Shown in pieces: positions 16,041 to 27,247 of a stretch of 64,000 bases of DNA. The position numbers and the translations under genes were made by a program. Within the stretch, counting starts at the first letter, position 1, and each line of letters starts with the position of its first letter. The notes below the pieces were generated by a model, which was not told the origin of the DNA, made no database searches, and saw nothing but the letters and a program-made list of their open reading frames with translations. Source of the stretch: Betaproteobacteria bacterium. GTDB taxonomy: Bacteria; Pseudomonadota; Gammaproteobacteria; Burkholderiales; Casimicrobiaceae. The stretch spans positions 124,001 to 188,000 of the forward strand of contig BOKS01000002.1 of assembly GCA_016861105.1 (NCBI GenBank), written 5' to 3'.

Positions 16041-17570
16041 CTACGGCGTGACGGGCTCCGCGGCGTCGCTCGCCCGCTGCAGTGCCGCGGGCGCGGACCC
16101 GGCGGGCGCCGGCTGCACCAGCGCCGCCGGGGCGGGCGGCCGCTTGCGCAGCAGCATCGGCACCTCCGGTGCGCGCCCCGGCCGCGGTGGCGAGGTCCGC
16201 ACGAGCGGCTGGTCGGGATTGCGCGCGTAGGCCTCCTCGCGCTCGCGCAGCCGGTCCGCGTGCGAGGTCCGCGCGGCGGGGTCGGCGCGCGGCTCGCTGC
16301 GCGGCGCGCTGCGCGAAGCACGCTCGGCCCGCGGCGCGCGCTCGCCGCGCTCGGGACGAGCGCCCCGACCTCCGCGCTCGCGCCGCTCCGCCGGCGCGAG
16401 CGTCGCCTTCTCCACCGAGTAGTCCTCCGGCTGGTGCACGAGGACCTTCTTCTTGAGGAGCTTCTCGATCTCGGCGAGGTACTTCTCCTCGGCCGGGTCG
16501 ACGAGCGAGATCGCGACGCCCGAGGCCCCGGCGCGGCCGGTGCGGCCGATGCGGTGGATGTAGTCCTCGGGCACGTGCGGCAGCTCGTAGTTCATGACGA
16601 CCGGCAGGTGGTCGATGTCGAGCCCGCGCGCGGCGACGTCGGTGGCGACGAGGACCTGCAGCTTGCCGTCCTTGAACGCGGTGAGCGCCTCCAGGCGCGC
16701 GGCCTGGGTCTTGTCGCCGTGGATCGCCGAGGTGATCAGCCCGTCCTTCTCGAGCTGACGGGCGAGCCGCGACGCCCCGTGCTTGGTGCGCACGAAGCAC
16801 AGCACCTGCCAGTAGTTGCGCGCCCGCACGAGGTGGACGAGCAGCGCGCGCTTGTCCTCCTGCGGCACCTTGTAGGCGCTCTGGTCGACGGTCTCGGCGG
16901 CGGTGTTGCGCCGCGCGACCTCGATGAGCTGCGGCTGGTTGAGGAGCTCGTCGGCGAGCTTCTTGATCTCGCCGGAGAAGGTCGCGGAGAACAGCAGGTT
17001 CTGGCGCTTCGCGGCCGGCGGCAGCAGCGCCATGATGCGCTTGATGTCGGGGATGAAGCCCATGTCGAGCATCCGGTCGGCCTCGTCGAGGACGAAGATC
17101 TCGACCTGCCCGAGGTAGACGCTCTTCTGCTCGATGTGGTCGAGCAAACGGCCCGGCGTCGCGACGAGGATCTCGACGCCGCCGCGCACGATCGGCAGCT
17201 GCTGCCGGATGTCGACGCCGCCGTAGACGACGGTGGAGCGCAGGCCCGTGTACTTGCCGTACTCGCGGATCGACTCCTCGACCTGGATCGCGAGCTCGCG
17301 CGTCGGGGTCAGGATCAGCGCGCGCACCGGGTGGCGGGCGGGCGAAGGGCTCGCGTTGGCGTGCGGCTGCAGCCTGTGCAGGATCGGGAGCCCGAAGCCG
17401 GCGGTCTTGCCGGTCCCGGTCTGCGCGCCGCCCATGACGTCGCGCCCCGCGAGGACCACGGGGATCGCCTGCTGCTGGATCGGGGTGGGGGTGGTGTAGC
17501 CGGCTTCGGCCACGGCCCGGAGGATCTCCGGCCGCAGGCCGAGCCCGTCGAAGCTCGGTTCACTGCTCAT
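16041..17570 (-). CDS. rhlE: DEAD-box ATP-dependent RNA helicase, RhlE type
   Basis: 509 residues from ATG 17570, with AGGAG five bases upstream; an in-frame GTG at 17576 is less likely. Motifs in order: Q motif with FDGLGL and [52 protein letters not shown] and [10 protein letters not shown]. The last 130 residues are Arg/Glu/Pro/Ala-rich and low-complexity, as in RhlE-type tails that add RNA affinity. Role: RNA remodelling in ribosome assembly or mRNA turnover. It is transcribed divergently from typA; its -10 box (17669-17674) predicts a 5' leader of about 90 bases. Confidence 0.95.
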   Translation of the reverse strand: MSSEPSFDGLGLRPEILRAVAEAGYTTPTPIQQQAIPVVLAGRDVMGGAQTGTGKTAGFGLPILHRLQPHANASPSPARHPVRALILTPTRELAIQVEESIREYGKYTGLRSTVVYGGVDIRQQLPIVRGGVEILVATPGRLLDHIEQKSVYLGQVEIFVLDEADRMLDMGFIPDIKRIMALLPPAAKRQNLLFSATFSGEIKKLADELLNQPQLIEVARRNTAAETVDQSAYKVPQEDKRALLVHLVRARNYWQVLCFVRTKHGASRLARQLEKDGLITSAIHGDKTQAARLEALTAFKDGKLQVLVATDVAARGLDIDHLPVVMNYELPHVPEDYIHRIGRTGRAGASGVAISLVDPAEEKYLAEIEKLLKKKVLVHQPEDYSVEKATLAPAERRERGGRGARPERGERAPRAERASRSAPRSEPRADPAARTSHADRLREREEAYARNPDQPLVRTSPPRPGRAPEVPMLLRKRPPAPAALVQPAPAGSAPAALQRASDAAEPVTP

Positions 17571-17668
17571 CAGCACTCCTGAAGGCGGCCCACTCCCTTG
17601 CGGGGAGTTCCGGTCCAGGCAGCGTGGTCAACAGTGGAAACGATGCGACCGGAAACAAAGATCGTTGA

Positions 17669-17674
17669 ATTATA
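17669..17674 (-). promoter_or_regulatory. -10 box of rhlE (minus strand)
   Basis: Perfect TATAAT on the minus strand, about 95 bases before the rhlE ATG, in a locally AT-rich stretch. No clear -35. Confidence 0.5.
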
Positions 17675-17738
17675 GCAGCTTTTCTTCCCGTCTCGCCAGC
17701 CCCCGGGCGGCGGGGGCACGGCGGTCGGGGAACGGGGC

Positions 17739-17744
17739 TAGAAT
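17739..17744 (+). promoter_or_regulatory. -10 box of typA
   Basis: TAGAAT in GCTAGAATCG, 25 bases before ATG 17770, in the same sequence setting as the glyA and TRAP promoters of this window. Confidence 0.5.
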
Positions 17745-17769
17745 CGAGGGCTTTTTTCCCGCACGCCCC

Positions 17770-19647
<1,878 letters not shown>

Positions 19648-19658
19648 CGCAGCCGGCC

Positions 19659-20684
19659 ATGGCGCAGGCGCCGCAGCTGACCGACGCGATCGCCGCGCGC
19701 TTCGCGGCGATCGCGCTCGACAACGTCGTCCGCGAGTATCCGCACCGGCTCGACCACGTCGTGCACGCCGCCGGCGACGTCGCCGACCCGCGCACGCTGC
19801 ACCCGGCGTTCTACGGGAGCTACGACTGGCACTCGTGCGTCCACATGCACTGGCTGCTCGTGCGCGTGCTGCGGCTGTTCCCCGGGGGGGCACAGGCGGC
19901 GGCGATCGCCGCCGTGCTCGACCGGCACCTGTCGCGCGACGCGATCGCCGCGGAGGTCGCCTACCTCGGCCGCCCCGGCACGCAGTCCTTCGAGCGGACC
20001 TACGGCTGGGCGTGGCTGCTCAAGCTCGCGCAGGAGATCGCGCGCGGCGACGGTGAGGCGTTCCGCGGCTGGCAGGCGAACCTCGCGCCGCTCGCCGACG
20101 CGTTCGTCGCGCGCTACCTCGCCTACCTGCCGAAGGCCGCGCATCCGCTGCGCACCGGCATGCACCCCAACAGCGCCTTCGGCCTCGCGTTCGCGCTCGA
20201 CTACGGGCGCGCGAGCGGCGCGGCGGCGCTCGTCGCGCTGTGCGAGGCGACGGCCCGCGCGTGGTTCGGCGCCGACCGCGACTATCCGGCGGCGTGGGAG
20301 CCCTCCGGTTCCGACTTCCTCTCGCCCGCGCTCGTGGAGGCGGACACGATGCGTCGCGTGCTGCCGCACGCCGACTTCGGCGACTGGCTCGCGGCGTTCC
20401 TGCCGGGCCTCGCGGCGGGCGCGCCCGGGCCGCTGTTCACGCCCGCCGTGCCGACCGACCGCAGCGATCCGCAGATCGTCCACCTCGACGGCCTCAACCT
20501 CTCGCGCGCGTGGTGCTTCGACGGCGTCGCCCGCGCGCTCGCGCCCGGCGATCCGCGCGTCGTCCCGCTGCGCGCCGCCGCCGACGCGCACCTCGCGGCC
20601 GGCATGCAGGGGCTCGCGAGCGACGACTACATGGGCGCGCACTGGCTGGCGAGCTTCGCCGCGCTCGCGCTGAGCGGACCCTGA
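19659..20684 (+). CDS. DUF2891 family protein
   Basis: 341 residues starting 11 bases after typA, probably co-transcribed. The sequence matches the DUF2891 pattern: HPAFYGSYDWHSCVHMHW near residues 48-65, GRPGTQSFERTYGWAWLLKL, TGMHPNSAFGLAFALDY, WEPSGSDFLSPALVEA and LDGLNLSRAWCF. An all-alpha (alpha/alpha toroid-like) fold is plausible from the repeated helical blocks. Conserved His, Asp and Trp residues suggest an enzyme, but no activity is known to me. No signal peptide, so cytosolic. Confidence 0.82.
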   Translation: MAQAPQLTDAIAARFAAIALDNVVREYPHRLDHVVHAAGDVADPRTLHPAFYGSYDWHSCVHMHWLLVRVLRLFPGGAQAAAIAAVLDRHLSRDAIAAEVAYLGRPGTQSFERTYGWAWLLKLAQEIARGDGEAFRGWQANLAPLADAFVARYLAYLPKAAHPLRTGMHPNSAFGLAFALDYGRASGAAALVALCEATARAWFGADRDYPAAWEPSGSDFLSPALVEADTMRRVLPHADFGDWLAAFLPGLAAGAPGPLFTPAVPTDRSDPQIVHLDGLNLSRAWCFDGVARALAPGDPRVVPLRAAADAHLAAGMQGLASDDYMGAHWLASFAALALSGP

Positions 20685-20685
20685 G

Positions 20686-21621
20686 TCAGGCGCCCGCGCG
20701 ATAGGCCGGGTGAAGGCCGGTCGTCGTGGTCGGAGGCGGCGGCCCGAGCAGCTCCCAGCGGTCGTCGTCGACGATCCGCCGGCAGCGATCGACGTTGGTC
20801 CGCACCGACGCCGCGTACGGGTCGTGGCCTCCGAAGTGCGCACCGAGGGTCGCGGCGGCACCGCGCAGGTCGCCGGCCAGCCGCGGCTCCACGACCGAGG
20901 TGCAGAACGCCGGCGTGCGCGCGACCAGGTCGCGCGCGTCGCGGAAGGCGGCGGCACCGCCTTCGGCCGCGCCCAGGGCCAGCTCCGCGTACAGATGGTG
21001 GTAGCAGCGCTCGAGGTAGCGCGGATCCGCGACCTGGCACAGGAGGTCGGCCGTGCCCAGGATGCAGCCGACCGCGATGGCGTCGTCCTCGCGGCCCGCG
21101 TAGAGCGGCGCGGTGCGCTCGGCCACGCGGGTCGCCATGATCATCGGGGACAGGTTCGCGCGGTGCGCAAGCGCGCTGCGGCGAAGATAGGCATCGGCCA
21201 CGGCGACGCTCCTCGACTCGTGGACCGCCGCGAACTGCGGTCCGCGTTGCGCCGACTCCGCGCGCGTGCGAAGAAAGCCGGTGTCGTGGAGCAAGGCCAG
21301 CACGACCGCGGCCGTGCCGGCGTCGGCAGGCAAGGCGGCCGCGCCAGCCGTCCGCACGCGCCCGTCGACGAGCCGCGCCGCGGCCAGCGCAGCGTCGTGC
21401 GAGTGCCGCAGGTCGTGGTAAGGCATGTCGCAGGCGAGGTACCCGGGCAGCCGCCCGCCGAACAGCTGCGCCGCGTAGGCGAAGGCGTCGTGCAGCACTG
21501 CCGCGTCGAACGCGGCGCCGTACGTCCGGGCGAGGATGGCCGCCGTCGCGTCCGCCACTGCGCGCGGATCGTCCAGCGCGACGGTGCCGGTCACGTCGCG
21601 CATGCCCTCCGAGGCCGTCAT
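20686..21621 (-). CDS. HD-domain phosphohydrolase-like protein
   Basis: 311 residues. HD-domain metal ligands are visible: H73 and H75 in YHDLRHSHD and the H112-D113 pair in ALLHDTGFLRT; a later acidic ILGTADLLCQ fits the final Asp. HD domains hydrolyse phosphomonoesters or phosphodiesters, including nucleotides. It starts 41 bases after the AmrS stop and is the last gene of the MEMO/AMMECR1-amrS operon, so it may act in the same unknown process. The substrate is not predictable. An in-frame ATG at 21642 is an alternative start. It ends one base from the convergent DUF2891 gene. Confidence 0.75.
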   Translation of the reverse strand: MTASEGMRDVTGTVALDDPRAVADATAAILARTYGAAFDAAVLHDAFAYAAQLFGGRLPGYLACDMPYHDLRHSHDAALAAARLVDGRVRTAGAAALPADAGTAAVVLALLHDTGFLRTRAESAQRGPQFAAVHESRSVAVADAYLRRSALAHRANLSPMIMATRVAERTAPLYAGREDDAIAVGCILGTADLLCQVADPRYLERCYHHLYAELALGAAEGGAAAFRDARDLVARTPAFCTSVVEPRLAGDLRGAAATLGAHFGGHDPYAASVRTNVDRCRRIVDDDRWELLGPPPPTTTTGLHPAYRAGA

Positions 21622-21662
21622 CGCGTCGCCGCGGGCGGGCATGCGCGCGGCCGCTTTCCGCT

Positions 21663-22751
21663 TCAGGCCGCCGCGAGCCGGACCGGAACCCGGCGCGGGC
21701 CGAAGGCCCCGGTGAAGCGCCCGTAGCGGCCGGGGAGCGGCGTGCCGCAGGCCCTGCAGCATCCGTCGTCGTCGAGCGCGTAGGCGAGGATGCGGTAGCC
21801 GTCGCGCGCGATCACCGGGGTGTCGCACGCGGGGCACGCCGTCGTCCCGCCGGCGAGGTCGTGCACGTTCCCGGTGTACACGTAGCGCAGGCCGTTGCGC
21901 AGCCCGATGTCGCGGGCGCGCACGAGCGTTCCCTTCGGCGTGGGTCCGACGTCGGACATCTTCCAGTCGGGATGGAACGCGGAGAAGTGCAGCGGGACGT
22001 CGCGCCCCAGCTCGCCGGCGACCCAGCGCGTCAGCGCGTCGAGCTCGTCGTCGCCGTCGTTGCGCCCGGGGATCAGCAGCGTCGTGATCTCGAGCCAGCA
22101 GTCGGTCTCGTGCTTCACGTAGCGCAGCGTGTCGAGCACCGGGCCGAGCCGCGCGCCGGTGAGCTTCACGTAGAAGTCGTCGGTGAACGCCTTCAGGTCG
22201 ACGTTGGCCGCGTCCATCCTCGCGAAGAACTCGCGGCGCGGCTCCGGCGAGACGTAGCCCGCGGTCACGGCGACGGTCTTCACGCCCCGCGCGCGGCAGG
22301 CATCGGCGGTGTCCATCGCGTACTCGGCGAAGATCACCGGGTCGTTGTACGTGAAGGCGACGGACTGCGCACCGGCGGCGACGGCGGCCTGCGCGATCGC
22401 CTCGGGGCTCGCCGCGTCCATCAGCGTGTCCATCTCGCGCGACTTGCTGATGTCCCAGTTCTGGCAGAACTTGCAGGCGAGGTTGCAGCCGGCCGTCCCG
22501 AACGAGAGCACCGAGCTGCCGGGGAAGAAGTGGTTGAGCGGCTTCTTCTCGATGGGGTCGATGCAGAAGCCCGACGAGCGGCCGTAGGTCGTCAGCAGCA
22601 TGCGCTCGCCCTCGCGCATGCGCACGAAGCACAGGCCGCGCTGCCCGTCGTGCAGCCGGCACTCGCGCGGGCACAGGTCGCACTGCATGCGCCCGTCGGG
22701 CAGCATCCGCCACCAGCGGCCCGGAAAGCTCGATTCGGGAACCCTGGTCAT
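21663..22751 (-). CDS. amrS: AmmeMemoRadiSam system radical SAM enzyme (AmrS)
   Basis: 362 residues. An N-terminal Cys cluster (CDLCPRECRLHDGQRGLC) precedes the radical SAM motif CNLACKFC (CxxxCxxC) that holds the 4Fe-4S cluster. The C-terminus carries a further Cys set (CPACDTPV and CCRACGTPLPG), probably an auxiliary metal site. This is the family architecture found with MEMO and AMMECR1 domains across bacteria and archaea; the reaction is undefined. The ATG overlaps the stop codon of the upstream fusion gene (ATGA), so the two are translationally coupled. Confidence 0.92.
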   Translation of the reverse strand: MTRVPESSFPGRWWRMLPDGRMQCDLCPRECRLHDGQRGLCFVRMREGERMLLTTYGRSSGFCIDPIEKKPLNHFFPGSSVLSFGTAGCNLACKFCQNWDISKSREMDTLMDAASPEAIAQAAVAAGAQSVAFTYNDPVIFAEYAMDTADACRARGVKTVAVTAGYVSPEPRREFFARMDAANVDLKAFTDDFYVKLTGARLGPVLDTLRYVKHETDCWLEITTLLIPGRNDGDDELDALTRWVAGELGRDVPLHFSAFHPDWKMSDVGPTPKGTLVRARDIGLRNGLRYVYTGNVHDLAGGTTACPACDTPVIARDGYRILAYALDDDGCCRACGTPLPGRYGRFTGAFGPRRVPVRLAAA

Positions 22752-24151
22752 CCGGTCCACGCCTCGCTCCACTTGCGCACGCGGTAGCGGTGCACGCGGC
22801 AGCCGTCGATCCGCCTCGGGTCAATCCCGGCCTTGTGCGCCAGCGCGTCCAGGAAATCGTCGGGATCCGGCAGCGACGCCCACACCTGCGGCAGGAACGT
22901 GCCGCGACGCGCGCCGTAGGCGAGGATCACGCCGTCCTCGCCGGGGCGCAACTGGGCGGCGAGGTGCGCCCGATCGCGGAAGGCGAGCGGCTGCGCCGCG
23001 TCGAGTTCCGACACCTCCACGGTGAGCCCGCCGAGCTCGTGCGCGGCGAGCGGCGCGAAGCGCGGATCGCGGAAGGCCGCCGCACGGGCGTTGGCGAGCA
23101 CGTCGTCGGCGAGCGGGCGATGCGGCTCCAGCGAGCCGATGCACCCGCGCAGCGATGCGCCGTGGTGCAGCGTGACGAACGTGGCGCCCGGCGCCTGCAG
23201 CCAGCGATGGCCCGGGACGGCGACGGTCCCGCGGCCCAGCGCCTCGGCGATGGCCGAGCGCGCGAGCCCGAGCAGCGTGCGGCCGCGCGCGTCGCCGGCG
23301 GTCGTCGCGTCCTCGCCGGCCGCCGGGGCGGCGGCGGGCGCGGCGTAGAAGGCGATCGACGCGTAGCCGACGACGCGCGAGCGGTCGCCGGCCGTGTCGC
23401 CGGAATTGCGCAGGTCGAGGAGCTGCGGCCGCAGGTCGCGGCGGCGCGCGACCTCCAGCAGGCCGGCGATCGGCGTGGCGCCGCAGGCCTGCTCGTGGTC
23501 GAGCGATGTCTCGCGCGCGAGGATCGCCCGGACGGTGGCCGCGTCCAGCGCGCGCGCGTCGTCGTAGCGGTGGTAGTGCGACAGGTCCGAGGACACGACG
23601 ACGAGCGTCTCGTCGCCGCCCCACAGCGTCTCGATCGCCTCGGCGACCTCGGCGGGCGTCGCGTCGCCGACGGCGAGGGGCACCAGCGCGAACGCGCCGA
23701 GCCAGCGCTGCAGGAACGGCAGCTGCACCTCCAGCGAGTGCTCGCGGGCGTGCGCCGCCGGCGCCACGACGACCTGCGGCAGCGCCGCCACCGCGGCGAC
23801 CGCGGCTCGGTCGAGCGGAACGTCGCCGAGCGGCGTGGCGAAAGCGTCCACCCCCGGCAGCGCGAGGCCGCGCACCGGCACGCGGTGGCACGGCCCCAGC
23901 AGGACGACGCGCGACACGCGTCCGCGCGCGCCGGCGAGCGTGCGGTAGCCGCTGGCGGCGACCGCGCCGGAATACGCGTAGCCGGCGTGCGGCACGATCA
24001 GCGCCTTCGGCGTGCCGTGCGGCGCCGGGCTCACGCCGCGAGCCTGCGCGAGCGCATCGTCGAGCTCCCGTTCCAGCCGCTCGCGCCGGCCGGCGTAGAA
24101 CAGGCCGGCGACGGCGGGCGGACGGGTGCGGAGCGACGGGGCGACGGGCAT
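22748..24151 (-). CDS. MEMO-AMMECR1 fusion protein (AmmeMemoRadiSam proteins B and A)
   Basis: 467 residues from ATG 24151. Residues 1 to about 265 are a MEMO domain (AVAGLFYAG, VPHAGYAYSG, LGPCHRVPV, EHSLEVQLPFLQ, SSDLSHYH), whose conserved His residues resemble a metal-dependent dioxygenase-type site. From about 290 an AMMECR1 domain follows (TFVTLHHGASLRGCIGSLEP, AAFRDPRFAPL, LTVEVSEL). In many genomes the two are separate genes; here they are fused, supporting physical cooperation with AmrS encoded just downstream. An upstream in-frame start exists at 24271, but those residues are basic and unlike the family and would overlap the divergent rmuC promoter. Confidence 0.9.
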   Translation of the reverse strand: MPVAPSLRTRPPAVAGLFYAGRRERLERELDDALAQARGVSPAPHGTPKALIVPHAGYAYSGAVAASGYRTLAGARGRVSRVVLLGPCHRVPVRGLALPGVDAFATPLGDVPLDRAAVAAVAALPQVVVAPAAHAREHSLEVQLPFLQRWLGAFALVPLAVGDATPAEVAEAIETLWGGDETLVVVSSDLSHYHRYDDARALDAATVRAILARETSLDHEQACGATPIAGLLEVARRRDLRPQLLDLRNSGDTAGDRSRVVGYASIAFYAAPAAAPAAGEDATTAGDARGRTLLGLARSAIAEALGRGTVAVPGHRWLQAPGATFVTLHHGASLRGCIGSLEPHRPLADDVLANARAAAFRDPRFAPLAAHELGGLTVEVSELDAAQPLAFRDRAHLAAQLRPGEDGVILAYGARRGTFLPQVWASLPDPDDFLDALAHKAGIDPRRIDGCRVHRYRVRKWSEAWTG

Positions 24152-24257
24152 GGGTGCGCAGGCTCGGTTGCCCTCCAAGATGCGTCCGGACGCCGCCGTG
24201 CGCAAGAGGCGCGGCGGGCGCTTCGCGCGGCGCGGCACCGTCGACGCGTGCGGCCTG

Positions 24258-24263
24258 TAAACT
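24258..24263 (+). promoter_or_regulatory. Candidate -10 box of rmuC
   Basis: TAAACT (TGTAAACT, with an extended -10-like TG) ends ten bases before ATG 24274. Confidence 0.4.
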
Positions 24264-24273
24264 CCGCTCACCG

Positions 24274-25962
24274 ATGCCGGAAATGCCCCTCGACCCGATC
24301 GTCCTCGCGCTGGCTGCCGCTTTCGCCCTGGGGATCGCGCTGCTCGTCGCGGTCCTCGTCGCGCTGGCGCGGCTGCGCGCGCTCGCGTCGCAGCGCGACG
24401 CCGCGGAGCTGCGGACCGGCATCGAGGTGCTGAAGGCGCAGGCCGTCGATCTCGAGCGCGACCTGCGGCAGGACCTGTCGATCGCGCGCGGCGAGCATGC
24501 GGCCGGCGCGCAGTCGCTGCGCGCGGAGGTCGGCGAGCGCCTCGCGCAGTTCACGCAGGCGACGCAGGCGCAGGCCGTTGCGGCGGCGCACGCGCAGAGC
24601 GACCAGCTGCGGGCGTTCGCGCAGCGCCTGACCGACTTCACGACGGCCACGCACGAGCAGGCGGCGGCGCTGTCGACCGCGCAGGGCGAGCAGCTGCGCG
24701 GCTTCGCCGAACGGCTCGCGCAGTTCACCCAGGGCGTGCAGCAGCAGCTCGGCAACGCCGCCGTCGCGCAGGCCGAGCAGGCACGCCTGCAGGCCGAGGC
24801 GGTGGCCGAGCTCAACCGCGCGCTGCGCGAACAGCTCGCCGCGGCCGCCAACTCGCAGGGCGAGCACGCGCGGCTGACCGCGGAGCGCATCGCGCAGCTC
24901 ACGCAGGCCTCGGAGCAGAAGCTGGAGGCCGTGCGGACCACGGTCGAGCAGCGTCTCGACGTGCTGCGCGGCGAGAACGCGCGCAAGCTCGACGAGATGC
25001 GCGCCACGGTCGACGAGAAGCTGCAGGCGACGCTGGAATCGCGGCTGGGCGAGTCCTTCAAGCTCGTGTCGGACCGGCTCGAGCAGGTGCACAGGGGACT
25101 GGGCGAGATGCAGAGCCTCGCCGCCGGCGTCGGCGACCTGAAGCGCGTGCTGACGAACGTGAAGTCGCGCGGCACCTGGGGCGAAGTGCAGCTCGGCGCG
25201 CTGCTCGCCGACCTGCTGCGCGCCGACCAGTACGCGCAGAACGTGGCCACGCGGCCGGGCAGCGACAAGCGCGTCGAGTACGCGGTCCGCTTCCCGGGCC
25301 GCTCGGACGACGGCGCACCGTGCTGGCTGCCGATCGACTGCAAGTTCCCGCTCGAGGCCTGGCAGCGGCTGCAGGACGCGATCGAGCGGGCGGACGCCGA
25401 GGCGGTCGAGGCGAGCCGCCGCACGCTGGAGCAGTTCTTCAAGGCCCAGGCGCGCGAGATCCGCGACAAGTACGTCGCGCCGCCGCACACCACCGACTTC
25501 GCGATCCTGTTCGTGCCGACGGAAGGGCTGTTCGCCGAGGCGGTCGCCCGCCCCGGCCTCGCCGACGCGCTGCAGCGCGACTTCCGCGTCTCGCTCGCCG
25601 GGCCGACCACGCTCGCGGCGATGCTGAACAGCCTGCAGCTCGGGTTCCGCACGCTCGCCATCGAGAAGCGCTCGACCGAGGTCTGGCGCGTGCTCGGCGC
25701 GGTCAAGACCGAGTTCGACAAGTTCGGCGACATCCTCGCGAAGACGCAGAAGAAGCTGCGCGAGGCGAGCGACACCATCGACAAGGCGCGGGGCAAGAGC
25801 ACGACGATCGCCCGCAAGCTCCGCGACGTCGAGGCGCTGCCGCTGGCGGACAGCGAGCAGTTGCTCGGGGCCGACGCGCCCGTGATCATCGACGTCGACG
25901 CCGGCGAGGAACCGCCGCTGCTCGAGCTCGGCGAGCAGGACGACGCCCGCGACGTGAAGTAG
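24274..25962 (+). CDS. rmuC: RmuC family DNA recombination protein
   Basis: 562 residues. An N-terminal membrane segment (about residues 7-32) is followed by a long Gln/Ala/Glu-rich coiled coil (about 35-250) with repeated blocks such as ERLAQFTQ, then the RmuC nuclease-like domain (GTWGEVQLGALLADLL, PIDCKFPLEAW, ILFVPTEGLFAEA, GPTTLAAMLNSLQLGFRTL). The family limits inversions at short inverted repeats, possibly as an endonuclease. It is followed after three bases by mtfA, so the two are co-transcribed. A second ATG at 24283 is possible. Confidence 0.92.
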   Translation: MPEMPLDPIVLALAAAFALGIALLVAVLVALARLRALASQRDAAELRTGIEVLKAQAVDLERDLRQDLSIARGEHAAGAQSLRAEVGERLAQFTQATQAQAVAAAHAQSDQLRAFAQRLTDFTTATHEQAAALSTAQGEQLRGFAERLAQFTQGVQQQLGNAAVAQAEQARLQAEAVAELNRALREQLAAAANSQGEHARLTAERIAQLTQASEQKLEAVRTTVEQRLDVLRGENARKLDEMRATVDEKLQATLESRLGESFKLVSDRLEQVHRGLGEMQSLAAGVGDLKRVLTNVKSRGTWGEVQLGALLADLLRADQYAQNVATRPGSDKRVEYAVRFPGRSDDGAPCWLPIDCKFPLEAWQRLQDAIERADAEAVEASRRTLEQFFKAQAREIRDKYVAPPHTTDFAILFVPTEGLFAEAVARPGLADALQRDFRVSLAGPTTLAAMLNSLQLGFRTLAIEKRSTEVWRVLGAVKTEFDKFGDILAKTQKKLREASDTIDKARGKSTTIARKLRDVEALPLADSEQLLGADAPVIIDVDAGEEPPLLELGEQDDARDVK

Positions 25963-25965
25963 GCG

Positions 25966-26751
25966 GTGTTCGACGCGATCCGCAACTGGCGCCGCCGCCG
26001 CGTGCTGGCGAGGGCGTCGATCCCGGAGGAGCTGTGGCGCGCGGCGCTCGCCGCGCTGCCGTTCCTGCGCTCGCTGGACGCCGCGGAGCAGCGGCGCCTG
26101 CGCGACCTGTGCGTGCTGTTCCTCGACGCGAAGGGGATCGTCGGCGCCCGCGGGCACGAGGTCACCCCGCTGCAGCGCGTCATGATCGCGCAGCAGGCGT
26201 GCGTGCTGGTCCTGAACCTCGACCTCGGGCTCTACGACGGCTTCGAGAACGTCGTCGTCTACCCCGGCGAGTTCGTGCCGGGGTGGGAGTGGGAGGACGA
26301 GGCGGGCGTGGTCCACCGCCACGACGAGCCGCTCGCCGGCGAGGCCATGCCCGGCGGGCCGGTCGTCCTGTCGTGGCCGGACGTGGCGGCGGCGGGCGAC
26401 TGGCAGGCCTCGGGCATGAACCTGGTCGTCCACGAGTTCGCCCACAAGATCGACATGGCGCACGGCGAGGCGAACGGCTGTCCGCCGCTGCCGCCGGGGA
26501 TGTCGGCCGCGGCGTGGACCGGGGCGCTGACCGCCGCCTACGACGACTTCGCCGCACGGGTCGAGCGCGGCGAGGACACGGCCATCGACGCCTACGCGGC
26601 GGAGAGCCCCGGCGAGTTCTTCGCCGTGCTCTCCGAGGTGTTCTTCGCCGAGCCCGCGCTGCTGCGGCAGAACTATCCCGCCGTCTACGAGCAGTTCCGC
26701 AAGTTCTACCGGCAGGATCCCGCGGCGCGCGCGTGCGTCGGCGCCGTCTGA
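25966..26751 (+). CDS. mtfA: Zinc-dependent peptidase MtfA family (M90)
   Basis: 261 residues from GTG 25966, three bases after rmuC. The zinc-peptidase motif HEFAHKID is at residues 156-163; the third ligand region lies in AAESPGEFFAVLSEVFF. In Enterobacteria MtfA binds the Mlc repressor and has aminopeptidase activity, but no Mlc gene is visible here, so the partner is open. Cytosolic, no signal peptide. Length matches the family. Confidence 0.9.
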   Translation: MFDAIRNWRRRRVLARASIPEELWRAALAALPFLRSLDAAEQRRLRDLCVLFLDAKGIVGARGHEVTPLQRVMIAQQACVLVLNLDLGLYDGFENVVVYPGEFVPGWEWEDEAGVVHRHDEPLAGEAMPGGPVVLSWPDVAAAGDWQASGMNLVVHEFAHKIDMAHGEANGCPPLPPGMSAAAWTGALTAAYDDFAARVERGEDTAIDAYAAESPGEFFAVLSEVFFAEPALLRQNYPAVYEQFRKFYRQDPAARACVGAV

Positions 26752-26846
26752 CGCCGCCTGTCCGCCCCGCGGGGCTTGCGCCGCCCCGGAGTTCGGGTGT
26801 CGAATGGGCGCCCGCCGGGTGTCCGGCGCCACCCCGAAGGAAGCCC

Positions 26847-27092
26847 ATGCGCAAGACGTCCCTGCTCGCCGCGGCCGCGTTCGTGCTCGCCGGCCCGGCG
26901 TTCGCGTTCCACTGCCCGGCCGACATGAAGAAGATCGACGAGGCGCTCGCCAAGAATCCCCAGCTGTCCGCGGCGCAGCTCGACGAGGTGAAGAAGCAGC
27001 GCGCCGAGGGCGAAGCGCTGCACAAGGCCGGCAAGCACCAGGCGTCGGTCGACGTGCTGGCCAAGGCGATGAAGACGCTGAACGTCAAATAG
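26847..27092 (+). CDS. Small secreted hypothetical protein
   Basis: 81 residues from ATG 26847, with AAGGAAG just upstream. A clear signal peptide (MRKTSLLAAAAFVLAGPAFA) would leave a mature protein of about 61 residues with a single Cys (FHCPADMKKID) and two Lys/Glu/Ala-rich helices, resembling a tiny periplasmic helical-hairpin protein. Not a recognised family by eye. A strong hairpin follows about 35 bases after the stop. Possible weak promoter: TTGCGC at 26776 and TCGAAT at 26800. Confidence 0.7.
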   Translation: MRKTSLLAAAAFVLAGPAFAFHCPADMKKIDEALAKNPQLSAAQLDEVKKQRAEGEALHKAGKHQASVDVLAKAMKTLNVK

Positions 27093-27125
27093 GCTCGACG
27101 CCCGGCCGCATCCGGCCGGGCGGCC

Positions 27126-27152
27126 CGGGCGGCCGCCGCGCGCGGCCGCCCG
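27126..27152 (+). terminator. Strong GC hairpin after the small secreted protein gene
   Basis: An 11-bp perfect stem (CGGGCGGCCGC, 5-base loop, complement) without a T run. It could slow polymerase or protect a 3' end, but it is not a classical intrinsic terminator. Confidence 0.35.
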
Positions 27153-27247
27153 GCGCCGGCGGGTCTGGCGCCCGACGCCGGGGCACGGAACCCGCCGCGC
27201 GGAAGACGCTCCAACGCGCGGCCCCGGGAGAGGCGCGAACGCGCGAC

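Noticed and set aside
27093..27160. Intrinsic terminator after the small secreted protein with full confidence
   Set aside because: The 11-bp stem is real but no U tract follows, so it is listed only as a low-confidence terminator-like hairpin.
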